A stretch of 64,000 nt of DNA from Chrysoperla carnea (GCF_905475395.1 NC_058340.1:56584181-56648180); one strand, 5' to 3'. Shown: positions 42,950 through 55,145, counted from the first letter of the stretch. Notes: generated from the sequence alone by a model not told the origin. A program made the numbers and translations.

Positions 42950-43132
42950 CTACTTTATACTTGCCGAAGCAACCGAACGTGTTTGAGATTCTGAAACGTT
43001 ATTCAAACTTCGCTGACGAGTTCTCGCGCGATTAAAACGACTAGTTATGATCATTTCAGTCAAACTATCTAGTGCATGGGGTTTTTGTAATAGTTTATAC
43101 GTTTTAAGCAGCGGATCTCTTATATTATTCAT
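42950..43132 (-). CDS. Possible isolated coding exon, unknown protein
   Basis: A 60-codon minus-strand frame reads MNNIRDPLLKTYKLLQKPHA, then LDSLTEMIITSRFNRARTRQ, then RSLNNVSESQTRSVASASIK. Its composition is balanced and protein-like, unlike the Asn/Ile/Lys/Phe-rich chance frames around it. Near its end GGCAA|GTATAA could serve as a donor (frame ...SVASA). I do not recognise the protein and found no partner exon downstream on the minus strand. It could be a 5' exon of an unknown gene, a mobile-element remnant or chance. Confidence 0.22.
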   Translation of the reverse strand: MNNIRDPLLKTYKLLQKPHALDSLTEMIITSRFNRARTRQRSLNNVSESQTRSVASASIK

Positions 43133-44849
43133 TTGAATATAATTTTTATTTAAAATCTACTTATACTCGCTAAAAGATTGATTTCTCCTTTCCTTAAACG
43201 GTAAATTAAGTATCGGAAATATATTTTAGAGTGTACTCTCACTGACAAAAAATGTAGGACGAGTATGAACCGTTCATTCCGTGACATAAATAATACTCAA
43301 CATTTTTATAATATTGAATAAATTCGTTTAAATGTTAAAATACATTTGAATTAAACACTCAAACTCAAACAGCTCAAACTCGCATTTTTTTTACGTTTTA
43401 AAGATAATTTACCTTAAAATTTTTGTATGTCTTTAGTTGCTATGTTTATTACGCAGACACAATGGTTATAGTGCTGAAGTTTCTTTGAAACAGTATCTGG
43501 GTAGTTGGCACACATGTGCATCGGCAGAATTACGACTTTTAGGTAGAAATCATTGACAAGTTGTGTATAATTTTGTAATATTGAAATTTACAAAGTCTAA
43601 TTTGGTAGCTGCTTGAACTACTTATCTACAATAATGGATGCTTAAATTGGACCCAAGTTGTAAATATTTTATCTGATTGACCGCAATGTTTGATTTCTGC
43701 AAATTCTTTTTTCTTATTTTGTCATGTGACGAGGAAACTTATCCTAGTTTTGTCGTAATAATTTTAGCAGCCATTTTTTGTAGGTAATTACTTCTTGCAG
43801 TGATGTATTTTAACTCTTGCGAATGACATACTACTAAAGTAAAATTAATGTGATAAGAATAATTTTGCATTTATTAAAATATTAAAAGCTTTGTATTATT
43901 ATTATTAATTAATTACTGTATTCTATGGTAAATAAAATATATTAGATAATAAATTTTGTTTTATTTTATTGAACCTTACTGCGTATAAAAGGATAAGACA
44001 AGTTGGGCAGTACAATATTGTGCTAGTGTAAAAATCAAATTATGGGACAGGACATTTCGGAGAAAAGAATCGTTTAGAGGAATCATTCAAATGATTTTTT
44101 AAAAACGGCTCTAAATTAAGTCGTTTTCGAAACATTACACCCCAAAATTTTCGATTAAAACGTACGTTTTACGGATGTTTTTTATCGTTTCATTAACAAT
44201 TACAAGGCCGATTTACCTAAGCTTAAAGCCAAGAATAAATTTTATATTGTTGGGTGCAATATAACGGCGTACGAAACATTGCCTCCCTTAAAACTGATCT
44301 CTCTCTCTACTCTAATTGTAAGAAAATCATATGCAATTGAACCATAGACATTGCAGGAACAAATGTCTAATGTATTGAACGCTGTGTATATAAAGTTCTT
44401 AAGTCTAAATCGGGTACAAACAAGAAACTATAAATTTACAAATTTTATAGAAATTAACATACACCTAATATGTGTTAGGTGTAAGTTAGGCTTAAATACA
44501 AACATTCCAATGGTATTTCTATAGTGTTTTATTTTATTTATAAATTATAATGCATTTTTCCGAACAATCCCAGTGTTCGGAACAGTCCTGATTTTGTTGA
44601 GTCCCGAGTTATATAGATCAGTGAGTCCCAATTATCGAGACTATCGTATATCATATTTTAACGATTTGCCGCCCCATATGTTTGATCCTTCGGGCGGTTG
44701 CTTAGTTGTTCCCCTAGATCGGATCCTGGTGGCTGGCTATACACACATTGAATCATGCTTGTACATGCCGCATAATGAAAACACCATAAATTTATCTTCA
44801 TCCTGCATGTATATACAAACAAGATGCTTGCACAAAATCATCATATAGA

Positions 44850-44909
44850 GTTATAGACACAGATTATAATTTTTATTTATGTAATAAACTATAATCTGTG
44901 GTTATAGAC
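44850..44909. repeat. Small hairpin flanked by 9-bp direct repeats
   Basis: GTTATAGAC occurs at 44850-44858 and 44901-44909. Between lies a 43-bp hairpin: CACAGATTATA (44858-44868) is inverted exactly at 44890-44900. It may be a terminal remnant of a transposon that made 8-9 bp duplications, or a chance structure. Confidence 0.45.
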
Positions 44910-45410
44910 GCTCAAGCTTGCTTGTACCAAATAAATAAACGAGTGTGCCTTGCTCAAGAAAATAAGAAAGTATTGTATTTACTATTACAATATCTTTGAT
45001 TGTATTCGAGAATATTCCATTTGAGCGGCATATTACAAATTTTGAAATTTTAATCGTAATTAGAGGTGTTTAAAATTAACCGATACGTCTGAAAGAAAAA
45101 TGTAGACTTTGTAGTAGTTCCTAGCTTCAAAAGATTGAAAAAGAAATTATGATTACAATTCGTTTATTTTCATGAAATAAATAAACTTTTAACATATTCA
45201 AATACTAATAAAACTTCAATTAAAACCACAATAAAATACATTTGTTGATTTACAAAATTTAAATTATGTTAATACTAAAAATAAATTTAAATAATTTAAT
45301 AAGCAATAAATATATAAATAAGCATTTTTCGTGAAATTTCTATGATTTGTTGATCATCTATAAAAGTTATAATCTAATGTACCGGTGTTTAATGTTTGAC
45401 ATTTAAAAAA

Positions 45411-47764
45411 ATGGCTGTTGCAGTACCGTCGAGATTTGCTTGTCTTAAAATTGAAGATGACGATTATCGTCCAAAAACGAATTCAAACAAACCAACAGTG
45501 ATTAAAACTAAAAAAAATGAAACGAAAAATACCGTAGTAAAAAATAAAAAAAATACCACAAATAATAATAAGCCAATAAAAAGCACAAAACTGACAGTAA
45601 AAACTCCCAAAACAAATGGTGAAAATAGTACAAAACCACAAGTAAGTTATTCAAATGTAATTCTAAAACTTTGATTACAAATTTTGAGTTATTTTTTATA
45701 GTCTACTGGTAAAAATGGAAATAAGAAAAAGAAAGAATCTGATCAATGGGAAAAATGGAAAGAAAAGGATATGCTTTTAGTTGATGGTACATACGAAGAA
45801 GATTTACAAAATGCTATAATGTTATCAAAATTAGATTATGAAGAAAAAAAAGAATTTTATCAACAAAATAAGAAAGAAGAGTCAAATGAAAAATCTAAAG
45901 AAATCAATGGTAAAAAGAATAAAAAGAAAAAAGCAATGACCTTAGAACAATTTAATTGTATGGTAGATCCCGAAGCAAATCCAGTTGGTAAGTGATGGTT
46001 TTAAATTCGATTGTTGATAAGTAAAAGTCTTATATTCTTCTGAACTTACTTCAATGTTATGAGAATATACTCAACTTCTTATTATATTTAGAGCCATAAA
46101 ACTCCTGTCGTAAATAGATGCGATTCTACTAAAGTTATGGTAAATGCCATAAGGCAAACTGTTTTATTTCCGACCGCCCGTAGCATGGATATAGGAATAT
46201 TTTAAAAGGGATGGAGTATAATCGAGTGGGATGAGTCTCACTCAGGGGGAAGAGGCAGGCTATCATTGTGCCTACTTTCTATTGGCTGTTAACTAGGTGC
46301 ATGTTGAAAGTATGCTCAAAGCCTTCTTTAAGTGTTTTTGATTCGTTTGAAAGCATGGAAACATGTTTGACATACGTTTTACAAACGTAAATGTGCTAAT
46401 TAGATGATTTTATGAACATCTATACTATATTTTGTTTTTATCATCAATATTTCTAAGCGTTACAAACTTTTGACTGAATTTAATATAATCTTGATTTATT
46501 ACATGCAGAGCAGTACCGGATTAAGCCAGTGCGAGATCTGTATCAAATTCTATCAATGGTTGTGTTTTTTTAATAGTTTCCAACGGGGGCCATGGGGCAA
46601 AATTTGCCCACTTCCTTCCACTTTTCATCTATTTGCCCACTTTTGCTTGTTTTTTTCTTTGTAAATCTACTTGGGCAAATTTATGCCCAAATACAAAAGC
46701 TTAACTTTTTTTTTTTTACATTTATCAATCAGTGAAGAATGCCTGTAGAATTTTGTTGCTTGGATAATCTGCTATTGATGTAAAGTATAACAATAATATT
46801 TAATTTTTAGGTGATAATTCGACTACGACACCATCAATTCCAAAGAAAATAGAATTAGATGATAAATTCTTTGAAAAAATTCACCGCGACGCTAAAGAAG
46901 CACTTCAACGGGAACGCCTAAAACAAACAAAAAAACCAAGTGAACCATACAATGGGGCTGTAACTATTGCTCAACTTCAAGCTGAATTAGATTTACAAGG
47001 GCTTGAATTGGATGTTCAACGGGTTGAAAATGCAACACTACGCAAAGAATTAGAAGCTGCTCGTGCAGATATAATTAATGTAAAAACACGAAATAAAAAA
47101 TTATGCAGTTTACTAGGACAAGGCGAAAGTAATTTCTTTATATTAAATTATTTTTATTTGCATTGTTTTTAACGAATTTTATTCTTTACATTTAGTGAAA
47201 GATAAAGCTGAAGTTTTATTAGAGGTTGAACGGTTAACTCGAGTGCAAAATGAATTAACTGCAGAAGTTGAACGTTTACATGGACTTTTGGAACAAGAAC
47301 GCTCTAAGGTTGGAGCTTTAACTCATGAACCTAAACATAAAGAAAAGGTACGTTTTTGTTAAAATAAAATACGTGTTTTAGATTTTAACATAAGAAAAAA
47401 AATACACTATTCTTAAAACGACACCTGTAAGAATCCACTGTTTCAAGCGAAAATGCTGCTTTAAAAATGGCTTTTAACAGTCAAAACCTTTATTTTTTTT
47501 TACATCATATATCTTATGAATTCAAAATATAAAAAAAATATATGAATATTCAATATTCTAAAAAAACAGTGAAAAAACGCGGAAAATACTGCTGACTGTA
47601 GTAGCTTATGCCTTTGAAATTTTTTATTGATAATATTCCTGAGCTACAATTTAGTCTCAAAGCTTTGAAAATAATATTATTCAATAAAATTATACATTTT
47701 TATTTTTCAGAATAAAAAACAGAAGAATATTGGTAATGGTGATACAAAATCCCAAACGAAATAA
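45411..47764 (+). CDS. GKAP1: G kinase-anchoring protein 1
   Basis: In vertebrates GKAP1 (GKAP42) is a Golgi-associated coiled-coil protein that binds cGMP-dependent protein kinase I. Five exons: 45411-45641, 45702-45987, 46811-47128, 47196-47347 and 47711-47764, 1041 nt or 346 aa, all phases closing (human about 366 aa). The start MAVAVPSRFACLKIEDDD is the conserved N-terminus. A Lys/Asn/Thr-rich basic stretch follows, then the conserved block KKKKESDQWEKWKEKD, VDGTYEEDLQNAIMLSKLDY and KKAMTLEQFNCMVDP. The C-terminal half (about residues 190-330) is heptad-rich coiled coil (IAQLQAELDLQGLELDVQRV, EVERLTRVQNELTAEVERLH). The in-frame ATG five codons upstream (45396) is less likely, since family members start MAxAVxSRF. 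A poly(A) signal is at 48130-48135. Confidence 0.93.
46184..46387 (+). repeat. Family B repeat, copy 3 (GKAP1 intron 2)
   Basis: Begins CATGGATATAGGAATATTTT and ends GCATGGAAACATGTTTGACA plus a few bases. It differs from the copy at 13673 at only scattered positions. It is followed at once by a family A right-end fragment. Confidence 0.8.
46388..46492 (+). repeat. Family A repeat, right-end fragment (GKAP1 intron 2)
   Basis: GTGCTAATTAGATGATTTTA, TGAACATCTATAC, then ATCAATATTTCTAAGCGTTA and CAAACTTTTGACTGAATTTA match the right end of family A with more changes than other copies. Abuts family B copy 3. Confidence 0.7.
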
Positions 47765-50309
47765 CTGAATAAAAAACGTTTTTTTTTTTAAGAATAACTT
47801 CATACGATCTTTTTAAATGATTTATATTACAGAATTAACAAATTTTGCACTAAACTCGCCATTTTTTTATTTTTTGAATATTTCCATTAATATTTAAAAT
47901 ACTTGCAGTAGTAAAATGTAAGAAGAACTGATTATTAATGATTATTCTGAATTGTGATGTTAGTTTATGTCAAATTAATTTTTTTTTCTAGATATATGTA
48001 TTTCTAGTTATTAGTAAAAACAAATTTTCAAACAGGAATTCAAACATATTTACGACTTTCCATGTCCCAAAAAAAAATTATATCGAAATATATTTGTATT
48101 CTTGTTTGTAATAATTACTTTTTTTTTCAAATAAAGATTTTTTTTGAAAGTATTTGATGGATTTTGAAGTATCTTTTTTCCGAATATAATTTTTTAGGAA
48201 ATATATTATTCGGATCAAAAATAATAAGTTTAATAGATTTACACAATTTAAAGTCGCATATAATTATAACCACGGTTTGATCACGGAATAACCAGGTAAT
48301 GGTCTTATCGAGATATTTAAAAATTCATCATTATCCATTTTTTGTATCGTCAAAAGTTCCAAGTCGATCTGGTCTATCCTTAAAAATCATTGTCATACAT
48401 TCTAAAATCTAATGAAACATTATGATTTAAAAAGCTAGTTCTGATAGAAGACCTTATTAGTTTTCCAATTTTGTGCACCAATTTTAGAATATTATTAAAA
48501 TTTCTACTTTAGTGTTGCTTCGAGAAAAAATAATTGGATATTTTTGTGGGTAGAAAATTTGACACTTTTCCAACTGAAGGTGGGTGAAGATTTTATCAAA
48601 TCAATATTTCTTGAAATAAAATTGATCGAATAGAAGATAGAATTATTGGCGTCTAACGGAAAACTAATAATAATTTTATTGTAACATTTTCGATGACGAT
48701 TTTTAGGGATGGATTTAGATAACACTGGACAGACGTTATTTTTGTATGCCCAAATTATTAATTTTCGTGTGCATTTCTTTCATTCATGAACAAATTGAAT
48801 TTATTTGACTAAATTTAATTAGCGGCCAACTATTTCTTCATTTCAAAGATTTGCCTCTTCCAAAACTGTGATTTTTTCAATAAGACTGTTGAATTTGATT
48901 TTAAAATGTTGGCAAAATGTTATTTTATATGCTGTTTTATTACTGGTGAGAACACACAGAAAACAAAGAAATTGTATTGATTTTGTTAATTCGGTAGTCA
49001 AGCTGCCTTTATCGAATATCGAATATTTTATTATGAATATTTAATTTATGCACTCAGAACAAACAATTCATTTTTTTATATTACTTCTCAAAGACAGATC
49101 AATATTGGATGTTTTTGTCTCAAACCGGATGTTTTTGTATCGACAATTAACATGGACTTGTATAGCAAATAAGAAACTCATCAACTAATTTATCGATCAA
49201 CCAATAGAAAGTTATTGGCTGTGGCTACGCGATAAAAATACTTAAATGAGGCATTCTCTCTAGACACTTACCCCAATATAGATAATCTATTTTTATCTTC
49301 AGAATTTATATATGGGGTGCTAAATTTTCTGGAAAAGGTACGGCCAGTAATTTTTTTTCGTAACGGTTTGCGTTCGTCCGCTAAACAAGTCAATTATTTG
49401 TAATAATCACGATATGAATGACTATAAGGTAAAGACACTTTCAAGCTGACAGTAGAGCTGTCTTCTTGAGTACATAAATTGTCAAATTAACTTAAAGTGT
49501 TATGCTTGATCATTAAGAGAAAACAACCTCTTGGACTACACGTTTCGTTTATATTTTGTGTTATAAGGTAAATATGGGGTGAATGGTAAATTTAATTTTT
49601 CATTTTGTACTTCAATAAACTATTAAATAATAGAAAAAAAATTGCTTCTTATTTATTTATTGTAGTTTATCGCTTTCTTTTACAGAAGTTATACTGAATT
49701 GTGCAGTTGTGCTCGACAATTGCTTGAATGGCGATGCTGGGAATTTTAAAGTCCAGCATTTTCCTTTAGTGTCGTGGTTATAATTAAATTGTCACCACTA
49801 GTTATTTAGGGTAACTTAGATTGGTTTTGCGATATTTTTAACGCCTACTTGTATTCAATTTCGTATTTATTATCCTCCGAGCCAAAAGAGGGGGTGTTAT
49901 AGGTTTGCCCGCTATGTATGTGTGTTGGTCTGTCTGTGACATCGTAACTCCTAAACGGTAGAACCAGTTTTGATTTTTTTTTGTATGAAAGGAAATTTAA
50001 TAGAGAGATAACTACAAGGACAAATTTTTTATAAATTTCACTTGTCTTATATTATCCAGTCAAGTTTTTAACCTTAAGAAGTATTCATTACAGTAATATT
50101 ATGGATAATTTTCTCCGTCGTTTTTTGATTTATCCCTAATGGCCTCTTAAAATGTTTTATGGTTACTTTTTAGAGAAGATTTCAAATGGTTAATGAATAA
50201 AATGACTTCCCAGAGCAATGTCTTTTTACTACATAATTATTTATTTATCATATGTACGTACTAATATGAATAACAAACATCGTAAAATAATATTCAGAAA
50301 CTATATATC
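47765..50309. other. Intergenic region between GKAP1 and the DM4/12 gene
   Basis: Holds the GKAP1 3' UTR to about 48150 and a family C repeat at 49870-50060. The rest is AT-rich, with nothing I recognise. A minus-strand frame at 48504-48725 is unsupported. Confidence 0.5.
49870..50060 (+). repeat. Family C repeat, copy 1
   Basis: Contains GGGTGTTATAGGTTTGCCCG, CTATGTATGTGTG, then ACATCGTAACTCCTAAACGG and AGAACCAGTTTTGAT, and a later AAATTTCACTTGTCTTAT. The same order recurs at 61165-61345 and in part at 61640-61800. There is no coding frame and the class is unknown. Confidence 0.6.
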
Positions 50310-52685
50310 ATGTCCATTTTGAATTTCTGCAGTTTACTATTTTCTGTTTACGTTTTTAAAAAAAGAATTGAAATTTCAATGCGTTTTATATTAATATTTT
50401 TAATAATTGGTGAATTTATAAGATATTTTGTGCATTTTGTGGAAGCAACCAATTTTGTTTTGCCAGAAGAATCATATATGGATGTAAGTATTATAAAATA
50501 TTTATTAAGATTGTTTATATTCTGATATAAATATAACAGGTTAACAGAGATTAACAGTTAATTTACGATATTATTGTATTTCGATAAATTTTTTAAGTAA
50601 ACAAATAAATGCCGTTTAATAATTGAAATCGTGAAATATTAATGCACTTATGAGTCTTGAAATTTAATTTTTGTTGTCAAGGCTTCAAAAAAGATCTCTT
50701 ACAAATTAGATGTACCTAATTTGTAATCTAAGCTTCTATTTTAGAGCAATTTGGATCGAAAAATACCCAGTTAATCGTCAAATTAGCTGAATTTTTATGT
50801 TTTCTGGACTCTGATTACCCGAAGTTATCCAAGACACGAAAATCCGGTTAATTTTACAATACCTCGCACAAATTAGATGTAATCTGCATTTCGGTCAAAC
50901 TTTTTCAAATTTTGGCAAATGATAATTTATTCCAGTTTAAAGAAAAGTTTCCATGGTCACAAATCATGAAAATGACAGGATTTCATGTTCTTGATAAAAT
51001 TTAAATTTGGAAAATGTACTTATTTGTACAATTTATGCTCTATGTGTGTATAGGCAAATACATATACAAATATGTATAACTACATGCATACGTTTGTTTT
51101 TAATTCTTGTTTTTTTTGAAGAATATGTTACGAAATTCAAGGAACAAGCAGTGTTAAATTAGATGTAATCTACATTTCGGTTAAATTTTGGCAAATGATA
51201 GTTTGAGCTAGTCTAAAGAAAAGTTCTCATGGTCACAAATCATGAAAATGACATGATTTCATGTTATTGCTAAAATTTAAAGTTGGAAAATGTACTTATT
51301 TGTATAATATATGCTCTATGTGTGTATAGGCAGATACATATACAAATATGTATAACTACTTGCATACGTTTGTTTTTAGTTCTTGCTTTTTTGAAGAATA
51401 TGTTACGAAATTCAAAGAACAAGCAGTGTTAAATGTTCAGTGGGTCAATAATATGAATTGTTAAAAATTTTTGAATTTGAAAAAGTTTGACCGAAATGCA
51501 GATTACATATAATTTGTGCGAGATCTTTTGCTAAGTATATTTATTTGTAGGTATTGCAGACTGAGGCTCAAATTACGATACCCTAACCCTTTTCGCAGAA
51601 TTGTATGATTCTGAACTATTTAAATCTATAACTTAAACGCGATATTGATAAAATGCGATGTTTAGATTAGACAGTGCGGTGTTTTTGATGAAGGTTATAT
51701 TTTTTTAAAATTATTGAATTTCATCGACTCGCATTTCATTTAACTTCTTCGTGAACCCTACTCATCTCTGGTTAATGATGTAATGTATGTACAATTAGTA
51801 GATTGTAGTTTACGAGCTGTTTAACTTCCGAAAACTGAAAGTAAAAAACAATTTAATTAAACATGTATAAGGCAAAAAATACGTATTGTATGTGTTACAA
51901 CTTTTTTTTTGTAGGCAACTTTAAAAACATTCTAGTATAAGACTTTTGCAAAAACGTATATATTTTCCTAAATAAGGATTCAAAATTTGTTGTTCGGTAA
52001 CTTTGGGTAATTTTTGATCCTATAAAAAACTTGTAACTATTTTAAAGGAAATAACTATTTAAAAAAAAAACTCCACAAATCTTTATTTGTGACAGTCCAC
52101 AAATCTTTACTTGTGGGAAAATAGTTATCTTAAACCTTGATCTTCTCACCCACTCCATATTGCCACCCTTTCAGTGACCACGTAGGTATATCAGCTGGAT
52201 ATTAATTTTTTACAGGTCATATGCCAGGAAGAATTTTCTAATAATCATCAGTTTCTAATTTATTTTTACAGATATCTGCAGCCGTTGCAATTCCACTTGA
52301 TAAAGATCAAAAGAGCATATCATTATCATTTCTTTTTACGGGTAATTATTATTTTGAAAATAGTTATGTTGAGCACGAAGGTGATATACCTACAATTATG
52401 AGCAGAAATAAGGACAGAAAAATTAAAATTGATCGTAAAATGTTTTATCACAATGTTCAATCACATTTAGAAAAGTAATTAATTTCTCTGTATAATATAC
52501 TAACTATCAAAAATTTTATAGTTTGCTATTGTTTGAACTATTTTTAGGTATGGTTTTTCGGGACATGACTGCCTGTTACGTATCATTTGTGAAATCTCGA
52601 ATATCGACTTAAGTTATAATGGTGTTTTGGGTAGCATATTGTCTGTTTTATTTAGGTACAAAAATATTTCTTTATTCAAATAGTT

Positions 52686-52760
<75 letters not shown>

Positions 52761-53103
52761 TGTGATTCTGGAAAATTCAATGAATTTTAGTATAGATCAG
52801 GGAAAATGAAATGATGTACTTACAAAACAGAATTCTGGATTTGGTGGAAAAGATTTGGTGATTTTGGTGCAAAATTTCTAATTTCTGCCTAATCCGTTGG
52901 ATTTTCGAAAAATTGAGTCAAACATATAAAGCAAAACAAAATAATTATTTGAAAATATTTTCAGGCCATCCACATCTATTAACGAATTTGGTAATCGAAC
53001 TGATTTTAATGAAGCTGAGAAATTCGGCCAAATGGGAAACTGTGCACGTTATTTGGATAAATGTACATTTAACTTGCTAAATGAATTATCTATACTTTTT
53101 TGA
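50310..53103 (+). CDS. DM4/12-family secreted protein
   Basis: Insect DM4/12 proteins are small, secreted or membrane-linked and mostly of unknown function. Four exons: 50310-50483, 52272-52474, 52548-52655 and 52965-53103, 624 nt or 207 aa, phases closing. The family block lies at about residues 120-200: GFSGHDCLLRIICEISNIDL, NGVLGSILSVLFRP, then GQMGNCARYLDKCTFNLL, with the four conserved cysteines (DCLLRIIC and NCARYLDKC). The middle part (ISAAVAIPLDKDQKSISLSF) is typical of the upstream region. The second ATG (50379) gives MRFILIFLIIGEFIRYFVHF, a better signal peptide, and a 184-aa product, so it may be the real start. A poly(A) signal AATAAA is at 53117, 14 nt after the stop. Confidence 0.88.
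50862..51600 (+). repeat. Family D repeat with internal 286-bp tandem duplication (DM4/12 intron 1)
   Basis: The block opens CCTCGCACAAATTAGATGTA and GCATTTCGGTCAAACTTTTT. Near 51475-51522 these are inverted (AAAAAGTTTGACCGAAATGC, AATTTGTGCGAG), giving subterminal inverted repeats of about 50 bp. Between them two direct copies of a 286-bp unit (about 50871-51156 and 51157-51440) share TGCTCTATGTGTGTATAGGC and CATGCATACGTTTG-like text. A shared tail runs on to TTTTCGCAGAA at 51600. A second copy of the family lies at 56132-56600 in the same orientation. No coding frame is present. Confidence 0.75.
52688..52757. repeat. TA microsatellite in DM4/12 intron 3
   Basis: About 70 bp of uninterrupted TA dinucleotides, the longest simple repeat in the window. 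Confidence 0.95.
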
Positions 53104-53200
53104 TAAAATAATGATTAATAAAGTGAGGAAAAATTATAAAATGTCATATATTTTTTAGTATACTACCCCATTAGCTAGAGAAAAAAAGTAAGTTCTTAAA

Positions 53201-53439
53201 TGCAATTTATCGTAAAAATTTTTTTCTTGTTGGAATATGTTCAGGAGTATATCCCGAATGAAAACCTGTGTAGGCGGGACGAGGGGGGTGAAAGCTTCAG
53301 CCGCAGAGATATTTGATAAAACGTGTATTCCAAGATAGCAGTTGAAGCTCGCGCTTCTTCGTCCTACCAACTTGGGTTTTATTCGGAGGATACCCTTGAA
53401 CATATTTCAACAAGACAAAAATTTCTGCAGTAAATTGCA
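53201..53439. mobile_element. Near-perfect foldback hairpin downstream of the DM4/12 gene
   Basis: Left arm 53201-53305 and right arm 53335-53439 are inverted copies. They share TGCAATTTA, AAATTTTT, CTTGTTG.AATATGTTCA, GG.TAT.C.CCGAAT.AAA, GTAGG.GGACGA and AGCTTCA. Only about 30 bp lies between them. The arms are about 80 percent matched by eye. The minus-strand frame over it is an artefact. It starts about 100 bp after the DM4/12 stop and 80 bp after its poly(A) signal. Confidence 0.7.
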
Positions 53440-54671
53440 AAAAAAAAAACTACCCGGTTAAGGCCTTTACCTACATCCTATAATGTGTGATTACTTATAT
53501 ACATCCCAAGGGTCAATCCCAAAAGTTTTCTTCTATAATTTCATTATTTATCAAACAATTTTTTAGAATACATTAATTACAACATCATTAACTATTGTTA
53601 ATATGATCAAATTTAATCTAAATTATTTAGCTAATAATAAGCATGGTAGTATTTTATTGTGAAAATTTAATAGCCCCCTGGGTCGCGATTAACCTTTTGG
53701 AGGCAATGGGTATATAAGGATAACGGAGGCTCTATAACAGATAAGGGTTGATATGCAAAATTATAAAATCATTCAACAATTATTTTCATTTCATTTACAA
53801 TCACAATAAATTAATAGATAATTGTAACATGATTCGGAAAAGTAACTCAGCTCTTCGAATTTCTTTCAATGTTCATTTGAACCTAATTGAATTATATAAA
53901 TACAATAAAGGGAACATAATACTAATACTTTATAAATTTGGGCTAGAAACTTCGAAGATTGCATTATAAATCAATTACTTTCTCATTGAATTGTGTACTT
54001 AATGCGTAGAATGGAACCACAGCTGCAAAGATTCAAAGAATGATTTTTGTGTGGACAGACCGGGTTTCCTTTCGATCTTCTTCTTTCGGTTTTGGTGGAA
54101 ATGTAAAGGCCTGCTACTCGCCCTAGAATAAAGGTTTGATTCAATCACTCGGAAATTCCACTGACATATTTTCTTAAATTGATTGTAAAAAAATGAACAA
54201 TTTTTGAATTTGGTTTGCGGGTTCTAAATTATCTTAAGTTTTTTTTTTTTTTTTTTTTTCAATTTAAATGTATGTAGGTATCTAAAGTGTTCTTTTTATC
54301 ATTTTATTTACAATTTAAGAAGCTTTCCACCAATATTAACTTTCTCATTACCATTCAATCAAAATAGAGTGTTATAAGCTCAATTGATAGTAAATTCGAT
54401 CAGGTAATAATCTTTTTTTTCTCTCCTAGAGAAATGCGTTTTCAACCTCAATATCAAAATAACATGAGAATGTCGAAATATACAAAGTGAGTCACCAAAT
54501 ACATCACAGAAAAAATGATATATTTTGATGCAAGAAATTTTTTCTTGAATCAAGAATGTTTTTGTATTTTAAAAGGACGGTTGTCATCTTTAATGTTTGT
54601 ATTGTCTTAATTACTAGAATATTACAAATACTAAGCGTTTAAAAATTGAAAATAATACAAATCGAACACCT

Positions 54672-55145
54672 CACGCTTTTTATACCATGTAGGTATATGA
54701 AATAAATATATCAAGGTATCCTAAGTTTAGATCCCAAGTTTGTAACGCTTAAAAATATTGATGCTATGAACAAAATTTTGGTATAGGTGTTCATAAAATC
54801 ATCAAATTAGTCCATTTCCGGTTGTCTGTCTGTCTGTCTTAACTCGAAAACGAAAAAAGATATCAAACTGAAATTTATAGCGTGCTTAGGACGTAAAAAG
54901 TGAGGTCGAGTTCGTAAATGAGCAACATAAGTCAATTGTTTGAACAACAACTTTTGTTTGAAATATTTTTTCGTAAACATCATTGTTTACCCGTGAGAGT
55001 TGAAATTATCCGCCAATTGTATTGTATGTATTATATGGGAATATCAGTTATATATGTGTGACATGTATGTCTAATGAGTAATCAACACTGTCTATACATG
55101 GTATTTCATCAATTAACTCAGTCAATTGTTTGTTTTCACTTGTTG
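54672..55145 (-). repeat. Family A repeat, nearly complete copy, inverted
   Basis: Read on the minus strand it runs from CAAGTGAAAACAAACAATTG and ATACCATGTATAGACAG, through GTAAACAATGATGTTTACG and ATGAGCAAC-type blocks and a short CAGA run, to AGCGTTACAAACTTGGGATC and the terminal TATACC/ATGGTATA palindrome. It gives the best view of both ends of the family (about 470 bp). The left ATACCATGTATA and the right TATACATGGTAT-like end are inverted. Confidence 0.8.

Larger units (their letters stand above)
37764..45410. other. Intergenic region between the tetraspanin and GKAP1
   Basis: A 7.6-kb stretch without a supported gene. It holds the tetraspanin 3' UTR, MITE or hairpin elements at 38693-38952, 39044-39555 and 40464-41039, a TA microsatellite, a possible isolated exon at 42950-43132 and a tiny hairpin with direct repeats at 44850-44909. 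The longest non-gene frames (41124-41564 minus, 44573-44848 plus) show no recognised domain. Confidence 0.5.

Noticed and set aside
44573-44848. 91-codon frame with a fairly protein-like middle (NYRDYRISYFNDLPPHMFDP)
   Set aside because: No family recognised, no splice or poly(A) context, and it ends against the small hairpin at 44850. Kept only as a note.
53155-53403. 82-codon minus-strand frame after the DM4/12 gene
   Set aside because: It lies within the hairpin element at 53201-53439 and is explained by it.
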